Part shown: piece after piece, positions 11,801-23,095 of the stretch
How the letters are laid out: every line of letters starts with the position of its first letter
Position numbering within the stretch: position 1 is the stretch's first letter
Source of the DNA: Megalopta genalis
Lineage: Eukaryota > Arthropoda > Insecta > Hymenoptera > Halictidae
Assembly: GCF_051020955.1 (NCBI RefSeq)
Contig: NW_027476481.1
Coordinates: 150,366-214,365 of the forward strand
DNA length: 64,000 bases
Direction: 5' to 3'
Made by a program: the position numbers and the translations under genes
The notes under the pieces: generated by a model
Databases searched by the model: none
Seen by the model: only the letters and a program-made list of their open reading frames with translations
Told to the model about the DNA's origin: nothing

Positions 11801-11895
11801 TTCTACTTCGCATTGATTTGAAGCTAAATCATGTGTTTCGCATGGATTTGAAGCTAACTCGTTGGTTTCGCTTGCTGTTGAAGCTAAGTCATGTA

Positions 11896-14800
11896 TATCA
11901 CAAGTATTTGCGGCTAAACCATTTGTTTCGCATGGATTCGAAGGTAACCCTACTACTTCGCATTGATTTTAATCTAAATCATGTGTTTCGCATGGATTTG
12001 AAGCTAACTCGTTTGTTTCCTAGGCAGTTGAAGCTGAATCATGTATATCAAAAGTATTTGAAGATAAACTATTCGTTTCGCATGGATTCGAATATAAGCC
12101 TTCCACTTCGCATTGATTTGAAGCTAAATCATGTGTTCCGCATGGATTTGAAGCTAACTCGTTTGTTTCGCATGCATTTGAAGCCATATCACTTATATTT
12201 TCAAGTATGTGAAGCTAAATCATTCGTTTTGCATGGATTTGAAGCTAAGCCATCAACTTCGCGTTGACTTGATGCTTATTCATGTGTTTCGCATGGATTT
12301 GAAGCTAACTCGTTTGTTTCGCAAGGCAGTTGAAGCTGAATCATGTATATCAAAAGTATTTGAAGCTAAACTATTCGTTTCGCATGGATTCGAAGATAAG
12401 CCTTCCACTTCGCATTGATTTGAAGCTAAATCATGTGTTCCGCATGGATTTGAAGCTGACTCGTTTGTTTCGCATGCAGTTGAAGCTGAATCATGTATAT
12501 CACAAGTATTTGCGGCTAAACCATTTGTTTCGCATGGATTCGAAGATCAGCCTTCTACATCGCATTGATTAGATGCTATATCATGTGTTTCGCATGGGTT
12601 TGAAGCTAACTCGTTTGTTTCGCCTGCATTTGAAGCCATATCACTTATATTTTCAAGTATGTGAAGCTAAATCATTCGTTTTGCATGGATTTGAAGCTAA
12701 GCCATCAACATCGCGTTGACTTGATGCTTATTCATGTGTTTCGCATGGATTTGAAGCTAACTCGTTTGTTTCGCAAGGCAGTTGAAGCTGAATCATGTAT
12801 ATCAAAAGTATTTGAAGCTAAACTATTCGTTTCGCATGGATTCGAAGATAAGCCTTCCACTTCGCATTGATTTGAAGCTAAATCATGTGTTCCGCATGGA
12901 TTTGAAGCTGACTCGTTTGTTTCGCATGCAGTTGAAGCTGAATCATGTATATCACAAGTATTTGCGGCTAAAGCATTTGTTTCGCATGGATTCGAAGATC
13001 AGCCTTCTACATCGCATTGATTAGATGCTATATCATGTGTTTCGCATGGGTTTGAAGCTAACTCGTTTGTTTCGCCTGCATTTGAAGCCATATCACTTAT
13101 ATTTTCAAGTATGTGAAGCTAAATCATTCGTTTTGCATGGATTTGAAGCTAAGCCATCAACTTCGCGTTGACTTGATGCTTATTCATGTGTTTCGCTTGG
13201 ATTTGAAGCTAACTCGTTTGTTTCGCAGGCAGTTGAAGCTGAATCATGTATATCAAAAGTATTTGAAGCTAAACTATTCGTTTCGCATGGATTCGAAGAT
13301 AAGCCTTCCACTTCGCATTGATTTGAAGCTAAATCATGTGTCCCGCATGGATTTGAAGCTGACTCGTTTGTTTCGCATGCTGTTGAAACTAAATCATGTA
13401 TATCACAAGTATTTGAAGCTAAACCATTTGTTTCGCATGGATTCCAAGATAACCCTTCTAATTCGCATTTATTAGATGATAAATCATGCGTTTCGCATGG
13501 ATTTGAATCTAACTCGTTTGTTTCGCATGCTGTTGAAACTAAATCATGTATATCACAAGTATTTGAAGCTAAACCATTTGCTTCGCATGGATTCGAAGAT
13601 CAGCCTTCTACTTCGCATAGATTAGATGCTAAATCATGTGTATCGCAAGGGTTTGAAGCTAACTCGTTTGTTTCGCCTGCATTTGAAGCCATATCACTTC
13701 TATTTTCAAATATGTGAAGCTAAATCATTCGTTTTGCATGGATTTGAAGCTAAGCCATCAACTTCGCGTTGACTTGATGATAAATCATGTGTTTCGCATG
13801 GATTTGAAGCTAACTCGTTTGTTTCCTAGGCAGTTGAAGCTGAATCATGTATATCAAAAGTATTTGAAGGTAAACTATTCGTTTCGCATGGATTCGAATA
13901 TAAGCCTTCCACTTCGCATTGATTTGAAGCTAAATCATGTGTTCCGCATGGATTTGAAGCTAACTCGTTTGTTTCGCATGCATTTGAAGCCATATCACTT
14001 ATATTTCCAAGTATGTGAAGCTAAATCATTCGTTTTGCATGGATTTGAAGCTAAGCCATCAACTTCGCGTTGACTTGATGCTTATTCATGTGTTTCGCAT
14101 GGATTTGAAGCTAACTCGTTTGTTTCCTAGGCAGTTGAAGCTGAATCATGTATATCAAAAGTATTTGAAGATAAACTATTCGTTTCGCATGGATTCGAAG
14201 ATAAGCCTTCCACTTCGCATTGATTTGAAGCTAAATCATGTGTTCCGCATGGATTTGAAGCTGACTCGTTTGTTTCGCATGCAGTTGAAGCTGAATCATG
14301 TATATCACAAGTATTTGAAGCTAAACTATTCGTTTCGCATGGATTCGAAGATAAGCCTTCCACTTCGCATTGATTTGAAGCTAAATCATGTGTCCCGCAT
14401 GGATTTGAAGCTGACTCGTTTGTTTCGCATGCAGTTGAAGCTGAATCATGTATATCACAAGTATTTGCGGCTAAACCATTTGTTTCGCATGGATTCGAAG
14501 GTAACCCTTCTACTTCGCATTGATTTTAATCTAAATCATGTGTTTCGCATGGATTTCAAGCTAACTCGTTTGTTTCGCATGCTGTTGAAGCTAAATCATG
14601 TATATCACAAGTATTTGAAGCTAAACCATTTGTTTCGCATGGATTCGAAATTAAGCCTCCTACTTCGCATTGATTTGAAGCTAAATCATGTGTTTCGCAT
14701 GGATTTGAAGCTAACTCGTTTGTTTCCTAGGCAGTTGAAGCTGAATCATGTATATCAAAAGTATTTGAAGATAAACTATTCGTTTCGCATGGATTCGAAT

Positions 14801-15075
14801 ATAAGCCTTCCACTTCGCATTGATTTGAAGCTAAATCATGTGTTCCGCATGGATTTGAAGCTAACTCGTTTGTTTCGCATGCAGTTGAAGCTGAATCATG
14901 TATATCACAAGTATTTGAAGCTAAACCATTTGCTTCGCATGGATTCGAAGATCAGCCTTCTACTTCGCATTGATTAGATGCTAAATCATGTGTTTCGCAT
15001 GGGTTTGAAGCTAACTCGATTGTTTCGCCTGCATTTGAAGCCATATCACTTATATTTCCAAGTATGTGAAGCTAA
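11896..15075. repeat. 3.2-kb J-rich block K, copy 2
   Basis: Repeats 2,250-5,430 at a constant offset of 9,646 bp. J markers at 12209, 12661, 13113, 13714, 14015 and 15066 match those of copy 1 one for one. Differences are scattered single bases, for example GAAGGTAAACTATTC near 13,868 where copy 1 has GAAGATAAACTATTC. Beyond 15,075 the copies part: here the J unit passes directly into a D monomer through a D*/D hybrid (AAGCTAATCCTTCC). Confidence 0.9.
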
Positions 15076-15300
15076 ATCATTCGTTTTGCATGGATTTGAA
15101 GCTAATCCTTCCACTTCGCATTGATTTGAAGCTAAATCATGTGCTCCGCATGGATTTGAAGCTAACTCGTTTGTTTCGCCTGCATTTGAAGCCATATCAC
15201 TTATATTTTCAAGTATGTGAAGCTAAATCATTCGTTTTGCATGGATTTGAAGCTAAGCCATCAACTTCGCGTTGACTTGATGCTTATTCATGTGTTTCGC
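15066..15300. repeat. Truncated pentamer with D*/D hybrid between adjacent J units
   Basis: The J unit marked at 15066 passes from its D* monomer directly into D sequence (AAGCTAATCCTTCCACTTCG), then E and A, before a second J only 151 bp later (15217). The same arrangement appears at 47,299 and, with AAGCCTTCC, at 53,765. Adjacent J units 151 bp apart without the hybrid occur at 17472/17623, 31578/31729 and 33471/33622. Confidence 0.85.
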
Positions 15301-17693
15301 ATGGATTTGAAGCTAACTCGTTTGTTTCGCAAGGCAGTTGAAGCTGAATCATGTATATCAAAAGTATTTGAAGCTAAACTATTCGTTTCGCATGGATTCG
15401 AAGATAAGCCTTCCACTTCGCATTGATTTGAAGCTAAATCATGTGTTCCGCATGGATTTGAAGCTAACTCTTTTGTTTCGCAGGCAGTTGAAGCTGAATC
15501 ATGTATATCAAAAGTATTTGAAGCTAAACTATTCGTTTCGCATGGATTCGAAGATAAGCCTTCCACTTCGCATTGATTTGAAGCTAAATCATGTGTTCCG
15601 CATGGATTTGAAGCTGACTCGTTTGTTTCGCATGCAGTTGAAGCTGAACCATGTATATCACAAGTATTTGCGGCTAAACCATTTGTTTCGCATGGATTCG
15701 AAGGTAACCCTTCTACTTCGCATTGATTTTAATCTAAATCATGTGTTTCGCATGGATTTCAAGCTAACTCGATTGTTTCGCATGCTGTTGAAGCTAAATC
15801 ATGTATATCACAAGTATTTGAAGCTAAACCATTTGTTTCGCATGGATTCGAAATTAAGCCTCCTACTTCGCATTGATTTGAAGCTAAATCATGTGTTTCG
15901 CATGGATTTGAAGCTAACTCATTTGTTTCCTAGGCAGTTGAAGCTGAATCATGTATATCAAAAGTATTTGAAGATAAACTATTCGTTTCGCATGGATTCG
16001 AATATAAGCCTTCCACTTCGCATTGATTTGAAGCTAAATCATGTGTTCCGCATGGATTTGCAGCTAACTCGTTTGTTTCGCATGCAGTTGAAGCTGAATC
16101 ATGTATATCACAAGTATTTGAAGCTAAACCAATTGCTTCGCATGGATTCGAAGAACAGCCTTCTACTTCGCATTGATTAGATGCTAAATCATGTGTTTCG
16201 CATGGGTTTGAAGCTAACTCGATTGTTTCGCCTGCATTTGAAGCCATATCACTTATATTTCCAAGTATGTGAAGCTAAATCATTCGTTTTGCATGGATTT
16301 GAAGCTAAGCCATCAACTTCGCGTTGACTTGATGCTAATTCATGTGTTTCGCATGGATTTGAAGCTAACTCGTTTGTTTCGCAGGCAGTTGAAGCTGAAT
16401 CATGTATATCACAAGTATTTGCGGCTAAACCATTTGTTTCGCATGGATTCGAAGGTAACCCTACTACTTCGCATTGATTTTAATCTAAATTATGTGTTTC
16501 GCATGGATTTGAAGATAACTCGTTTGTTTCCTAGGCAGTTGAAGCTGAATCATGTATATCAAAAGTATTTGAAGATAAACTATTCGTTTCGCATGGATTC
16601 GAATATAAGCCTTCCACTTCGCATTGATTTGAAGCTAAATCATGTGCTCCGCATGGATTTGAAGCTAACTCGTTTGTTTCGCATGCATTTGAAGCCATAT
16701 CACTTATATTTTCAAGTATGTGAAGCTAAATCACTCGTTTTGCATGGATTTGAAGCTAAGCCATCAACTTCGCGTTGACTTGATGCTTATTCATGTGTTT
16801 CGCATGGATTTGAAGCTAACTCGTTTGTTTCGCATGCAGTTGAAGCTGAATCATGTATATCACAAGTATTTGCGTCTAAACCATTTGTTTCGCATGGATT
16901 CGAAGATCAGCCTTCTACATCGCATTGATTAGATGCTAAATCATGTGTTTCGCATGGGTTTGAAGCTAACTCGTTTGTTTCGCCTGCATTTGAAGCCATA
17001 TCACTTATATTTTCAAGTATGTGAAGCTAAATCATTCGTTTTGCATGGATTTGAAGCTAAGCCATCAACTTCGCGTTGACTTGATGCTTATTCATGTGTT
17101 TCGCATGGATTTGAAGCTAACTCGTTTGTTTCGCAGGCAGTTGAAGCTGAATCATGTATATCAAAAGTATTTGAAGCTAAACTATTCGTTTCGCATGGAT
17201 TCGAAGATAAGCCTTCCACTTCGCATTGATTTGAAGCTAAATCATGTGTCCCGCATGGATTTGAAGCTGACTCGTTTGTTTCGCATGCAGTTGAAGCTGA
17301 ATCATGTATATCACAAGTATTTGCGGCTAAACCATTTGTTTCGCATGGATTCGAAGATCAGCCTTCTACATCGCATTGATTAGATGCTATATCATGTGTT
17401 TCGCATGGGTTTGAAGCTAACTCGTTTGTTTCGCCTGCATTTGAAGCCATATCACTTATATTTTCAAGTATGTGAAGCTAAATCATTCGTTTTGCATGGA
17501 TTTGAAGCTAAGCCATCAACTTCGCGTTGACTTGATGCTTATTCATGTGTTTCGCATGGATTTGAAGCTAACTCGTTTGTTTCGCCTGCATTTGAAGCCA
17601 TATCACTTATATTTTCAAGTATGTGAAGCTAAATCATTCGTTTTGCATGGATTTGAAGCTAAGCCATCAACATCGCGTTGACTTGATGCTTAT

Positions 17694-18353
17694 TCATGTG
17701 TTTCGCATGGATTTGAAGCTAACTCGTTTGTTTCGCAAGGCAGTTGAAGCTGAATCATGTATATCAAAAGTATTTGAAGCTAAACTATTCGTTTCGCATG
17801 GATTCGAAGATAAGCCTTCCACTTCGCATTGATTTGAAGCTAAATCATGTGTTCCGCATGGATTTGAAGCTGACTCGTTTGTTTCGCATGCAGTTGAAGC
17901 TGAATCATGTATATCACAAGTATTTGCGGCTAAACCATTTGTTTCGCATGGATTCGAAGGTAACCCTTCTACTTCGCATTGATTTGAAGCTAAATCATGT
18001 GTTTCGCATGGATTTGAAGCTAACTCGTTGGTTTCGCTTGCTGTTGAAGCTAAGTCATGTATATCACAAGTATTTGCGGCTAAACCATTTGTTTCGCATG
18101 GATTCGAAGGTAACCCTTCTACTTCGCATTGATTTGAAGCTAAATCATGTGTTTCGCATGGATTTGAAGCTGACTCGTTTGTTTCGCAGGCAGTTGAAGC
18201 TGAATCATGTATATCAAAAGTATTTGAAGCTAAACTATTCGTTTCGCATGGATTCGAAGATAAGCCTTCCACTTCGCATTGATTTGAAGCTAAATCATGT
18301 GTCCCGCATGGATTTGAAGCTAACTCGATTGTTTCGCCTGCATTTGAAGCCAT
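17694..18353 (-). other. Representative minus-strand open frame (219 codons, Cys decapeptides), not called a gene
   Basis: This is the longest minus-strand frame. It starts at an ATG created by a J unit (MASNAGETIEL...) and reads about 20 decapeptides with consensus [ED]-[TVI]-x-x-L-[AS]-S-[NT]-x-C. Sixteen cysteines sit at a ten-residue spacing, with the Cys position replaced by Phe or Ser in places. It ends when the 31-bp B monomer with the inserted A changes the frame (tail ...SFKSMRNT). No signal peptide, transmembrane segment or known domain is visible. The regular motif resembles a designed-looking structural repeat, but most sister copies have TAA, TGA or TAG in this frame. I regard it as non-coding or decayed, with coding origin an open possibility. 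Confidence 0.18.
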
Positions 18354-21230
18354 ATCACTTATATTTCCAAGTATGTGAAGCTAAATCATTCGTTTTGCAT
18401 GGATTTGAAGCTAAGCCATCAACTTCGCGTTGACTTGATGCTAATTCATGTGTTTCGCATGGATTTGAAGCTAACTCGTTTGTTTCGCAGGCAGTTGAAG
18501 CTAAATCATGTATATCACAAGTATTTGCGGCTAAACCATTTGTTTCGCATGGATTCGAAGGTAACCCTACTACTTCGCATTGATTTTAATCTAAATCATG
18601 TGTTTCGCATGGATTTGAAGCTAACTCGTTTGTTTCCTAGGCAGTTGAAGCTGAATCATGTATATCAAAAGTATTTGAAGATAAACTATTCGTTTCGCAT
18701 GGATTCGAATATAAGCCTTCCACTTCGCATTGATTTGAAGCTAAATCATGTGTTCCGCATGGATTTGAAGCTAACTCGTTTGTTTCGCATGCATTTGAAG
18801 CCATATCACTTATATTTTCAAGTATGTGAAGCTAAATCATTCGTTTTGCATGGATTTGAAGCTAAGCCATCAACTTCGCGTTGACTTGATGCTTATTCAT
18901 GTGTTTCGCATGGATTTGAAGCTAACTCGTTTGTTTCGCAAGGCAGTTGAAGCTGAATCATGTATATCAAAAGTATTTGAAGCTAAACTATTCGTTTCGC
19001 ATGGATTCGAAGATAAGCCTTCCACTTCGCATTGATTTGAAGCTAAATCATGTGTTCCGCATGGATTTGAAGCTGACTCGTTTGTTTCGCATGCAGTTGA
19101 AGCTGAATCATGTATATCACAAGTATTTGCGGCTAAAGCATTTGTTTCGCATGGATTCGAAGATCAGCCTTCTACATCGCATTGATTAGATGCTATATCA
19201 TGTGTTTCGCATGGGTTTGAAGCTAACTCGTTTGTTTCGCCTGCATTTGAAGCCATATCACTTATATTTTCAAGTATGTGAAGCTAAATCATTCGTTTTG
19301 CATGGATTTGAAGCTAAGCCATCAACTTCGCGTTGACTTGATGCTTATTCATGTTTTTCGCTTGGATTTGAAGCTAACTCGTTTGTTTCGCAGGCAGTTG
19401 AAGCTGAATCATGTATATCAAAAGTATTTGAAGCTAAACTATTCGTTTCGCATGGATTCGAAGATAAGCCTTCCACTTCGCATTGATTTGAAGCTAAATC
19501 ATGTGTCCCGCATGGATTTGAAGCTGACTCGTTTGTTTCGCATGCTGTTGAAACTAAATCATGTATATCACAAGTATTTGAAGCTAAACCATTTGTTTCG
19601 CATGGATTCCAAGATAACCCTTCTAATTCGCATTTATTAGATGGTAAATCATGCGTTTCGCATGGATTTGAATCTAACTCGTTTGTTTCGCATGCTGTTG
19701 AAACTAAATCATGAATATCACAAGTATTTGAAGCTAAACCATTTGCTTCGCATGGATTCGAAGATCAGCCTTCTACTTCGCATAGATTAGATGCTAAATC
19801 ATGTGTATCGCAAGGGTTTGAAGCTAACTCGTTTGTTTCGCCTGCATTTGAAGCCATATCACTTCTATTTTCAAATATGTGAAGCTAAATCATTCGTTTT
19901 GCATGGATTTGAAGCTAAGCCATCAACTTCGCGTTGACTTGATGATAAATCATGTGTTTCGCATGGATTTGAAGCTAACTCGTTTGTTTCCTAGGCAGTT
20001 GAAGCTGAATCATGTATATCAAAAGTATTTGAAGATAAACTATTCGTTTCGCATGGATTCGAATATAAGCCTTCCACTTCGCATTGATTTGAAGCTAAAT
20101 CATGTGTTCCGCATGGATTTGAAGCTAACACGTTTGTTTCGCATGCATTTGAAGCCATATCACTTATATTTTCAAGTATGTGAAGCTAAATCATTCGTTT
20201 TGCATGGATTTGAAGCTAAGCCATCAACTTCGCGTTGACTTGATGCTTATTCATGTGTTTCGCATGGATTTGAAGCTAACTCGTTTGTTTCCTAGGCAGT
20301 TGAAGCTGAATCATGTATATCAAAAGTATTTGAAGATAAACTATTCGTTTCGCATGGATTCGAAGATAAGCCTTCCACTTCGCATTGATTTGAAGCTAAA
20401 TCATGTGTTCCGCATGGATTTGAAGCTGACTCGTTTGTTTCGCATGCAGTTGAAGCTGAATCATGTATATCACAAGTATTTGAAGCTAAACTATTCGTTT
20501 CGCATGGATTCGAAGATAAGCCTTCCACTTCGCATTGATTTGAAGCTAAATCATGTGTCCCGCATGGATTTGAAGCTGACTCGTTTGTTTCGCATGCAGT
20601 TGAAGCTGAATCGTGTATATCACAAGTATTTGCGGCTAAACCATTTGTTTCGCATGGATTCGAAGGTAACCCTTCTACTTCGCATTGATTTTAATCTAAA
20701 TCATGTGTTTCGCATGGATTTCAAGCTAACTCGTTTGTTTCGCATGCTGTTGAAGCTAAATCATGTATATCACAAGTATTTGAAGCTAAACCATTTGTTT
20801 CGCATGGATTCGAAATTAAGCCTCCTACTTCGCATTGATTTGAAGCTAAATCATGTGTTTCGCATGGATTTGAAGCTAACTCGTTTGTTTCCTAGGCAGT
20901 TGAAGCTGAATCATGTATATCAAAAGTATTTGAAGATAAACTATTCGTTTCGCATGGATTCGAATATAAGCCTTCCACTTCGCATTGATTTGAAGCTAAA
21001 TCATGTGTTCCGCATGGATTTGAAGCTAACTCGTTTGTTTCGCATGCAGTTGAAGCTGAATCATGTATATCACAAGTATTTGAAGCTAAACCATTTGCTT
21101 CGCATGGATTCGAAGCTCAGCCTTCTACTTCGCATTGATTAGATGCTAAATCATGTGTTTCGCATGGGTTTGAAGCTAACTCGATTGTTTCGCCTGCATT
21201 TGAAGCCATATCACTTATATTTCCAAGTAT
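18320..21230. repeat. J-rich block K, copy 3 (one 452-bp sub-block missing)
   Basis: Same order of J units as copies 1 and 2 (18826, 19278, 19879, 20180, 21231), but only one of the two consecutive 452-bp sub-blocks is present. The offset to copy 1 therefore changes from 16,263 to 15,811 within the block. The rare GGCTAAAGCATTTG variant near 19,130 and the E monomers ending GGTAAATC near 19,643 identify it. Loss of exactly one J-to-J interval indicates exchange between homologous J units. Confidence 0.87.
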
Positions 21231-22120
21231 GTGAAGCTAAATCATTCGTTTTGCATGGATTTGAAGCTAAGCCATCAACTTCGCGTTGACTTGATGCTTA
21301 TTCATGTGTTTCGCATGGATTTGAAGCTAACTCGTTTGTTTCGCATGCAGTTGAAGCTGAATCACGTATATCAAAAGTATTTGATGCTAAACTATTCGTT
21401 TCGCATGGATTCGAAGATAAGCCTTCCACTTCGCATTGATTTGAAGCTAAATCATGTGTCCCGCATGGATTTGAAGCTGACTCGTTTGTTTCGCATGCAG
21501 TTGAAGCTGAATCATGTATATCACAAGTATTTTAAGCTAAACCATTTGTTTCGCATGGATTCGAAGATAAGCCTCCTACTTCGCATTGATTTGAAGCTAA
21601 ATCATGTGTTTCGCATGGATTTGAAGCTAACTCGTTTGTTTCGCATGCTGTTGAAGCTAAGTCATGTATATCACAAGTATTTGCGGCTAAACCATTTGTT
21701 TCGCATGGATTCGAAAGTAACCCTTCTACTTCGCATTGATTTGTAGCTAAATCATGTGTTTCGCATGGATTTGAATCTAACTCGTTTGTTTCGCATGCTG
21801 TTGAAACTAAATCATGTATATCACAAGTATTTGAAGCTAAACCATTTGCTTCGCATGGATTCGAAAATCATCCTTCTACTTCGCATTGATTAGATGATAA
21901 ATCATGTGTTTTGCATGGATTTGAAGCTAAGCCATCAACTTCGCGTTGACTTGATGCTTATTCATGTGTTTCGCATGGATTTGAAGCTAACTCGTTTGTT
22001 TCGCAGGCACTTGAAGCTGAATCATGTATATCAAAAGTATTTGAAGCTAAACTATTCGTTTCGCATGGATTCGAAGATGAGCCTCCTACTTCGCATTGAT
22101 TTGAAGCTAAATCATGTGTT

Positions 22121-22149
22121 CGCATGGATTTGAAGCTACCTCGGTTGTT
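22121..22149. repeat. 29-bp A monomer (one-base deletion), first of a regional class
   Basis: After an E monomer ending ATCATGTGTT the next unit begins CGCATGG instead of TCGCATGG, giving 29 bp. Most copies also carry GAAGCTACCTCG in place of GAAGCTAACTCG. Further copies start near 24,792, 25,242, 25,541, 25,690, 26,740, 28,572, 29,021, 29,321, 29,469, 30,068 and 30,968, and again at 54,806, 55,495, 57,295, 57,895, 58,193, 58,342, 58,642, 59,691, 60,322, 61,011 and 61,911. None was seen in 1-22,000 or 35,000-54,000. Each shifts the frame by minus one. Confidence 0.9.
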
Positions 22150-23095
22150 TCGCATGCTGTTAAAGCTAAGTCATGTATATCACAAGTATTTGCTTCTAAA
22201 CCATTTGTTTCGCATGGATTCGAAGGTAACCCTTCTACTTCGCAGTGATTTGAAGCTAAATCATGTGTTTCGCATGGATTTGAATCTAACTCGTTTGTTT
22301 CGCATGCTGTTGAAACTAAATCATGTATATCACAAGTATTTGAAGCTAAACCATTTGCTTCGCATGGATTCGAAGATCAGCCTTCTACTTCGCATAGATT
22401 AGATGCTAAATCATGTGTTTCGCATGGGTTTGAAGCTAACTCGTTTGTTTCCCTGCATTTGAAGACATATCACTTATATTTTCAAGTATGTGAAGCTAAA
22501 TCATGTGTTTCGCATGGATTTGAATCTAACTCGTTTGTTTCGCATGCTGTTGAAACTAAATCATGTATATCACAAGTATTTGAAGCTAAACCATTTGCTT
22601 CGTATGGATTCGAAGATCAGCCTTCTACTTCGCATTGATTAGATGCTAAATCATGTGTTTCGCATGGGTTTGAAGCTAACTCGTTTGTTTCGCATGCTGT
22701 TGAAGCTAAGTCATGTATATCACAAGTATTTGAAGCTAAACCATTTGTTTCGCATGGATTCGAAGATAAGCCTCCTACCTCGCATTGATTTGAAGCTAAA
22801 TCATGTGTTCCGCATGGATTTGAAGCTGACTCGTTTGTTTCGCATGCAGTTGAAGCTGAATCATGTATATCACAAGTATTTGCGCCTAAACCATTTGTTT
22901 CGCTTGGATTCGAAGGTAACCCTTCTACTTCGCATTGATTTGAAGCTAAATCATTTGTTTCGCATGGATTTGAATCTAACTCGTTTGTTTCGCATGCTGT
23001 TGAAACTAAATCATGTATATCACAAGTATTTGAAGCTAAACCATTTGCTTCGCATGGATTCGAAAATCAGCCTTCTACTTCGCATTGATTAGATG

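Noticed and set aside
17694..18353. Calling the minus-strand Cys-decapeptide frame a real gene
   Set aside because: Only a minority of intervals are open. D (GATCAGCC), B (CTAGGCAG), E (TTTAATCT) and E* (GCTTATTC) variants put stops in it throughout the window, and no start or promoter outside the repeat exists.
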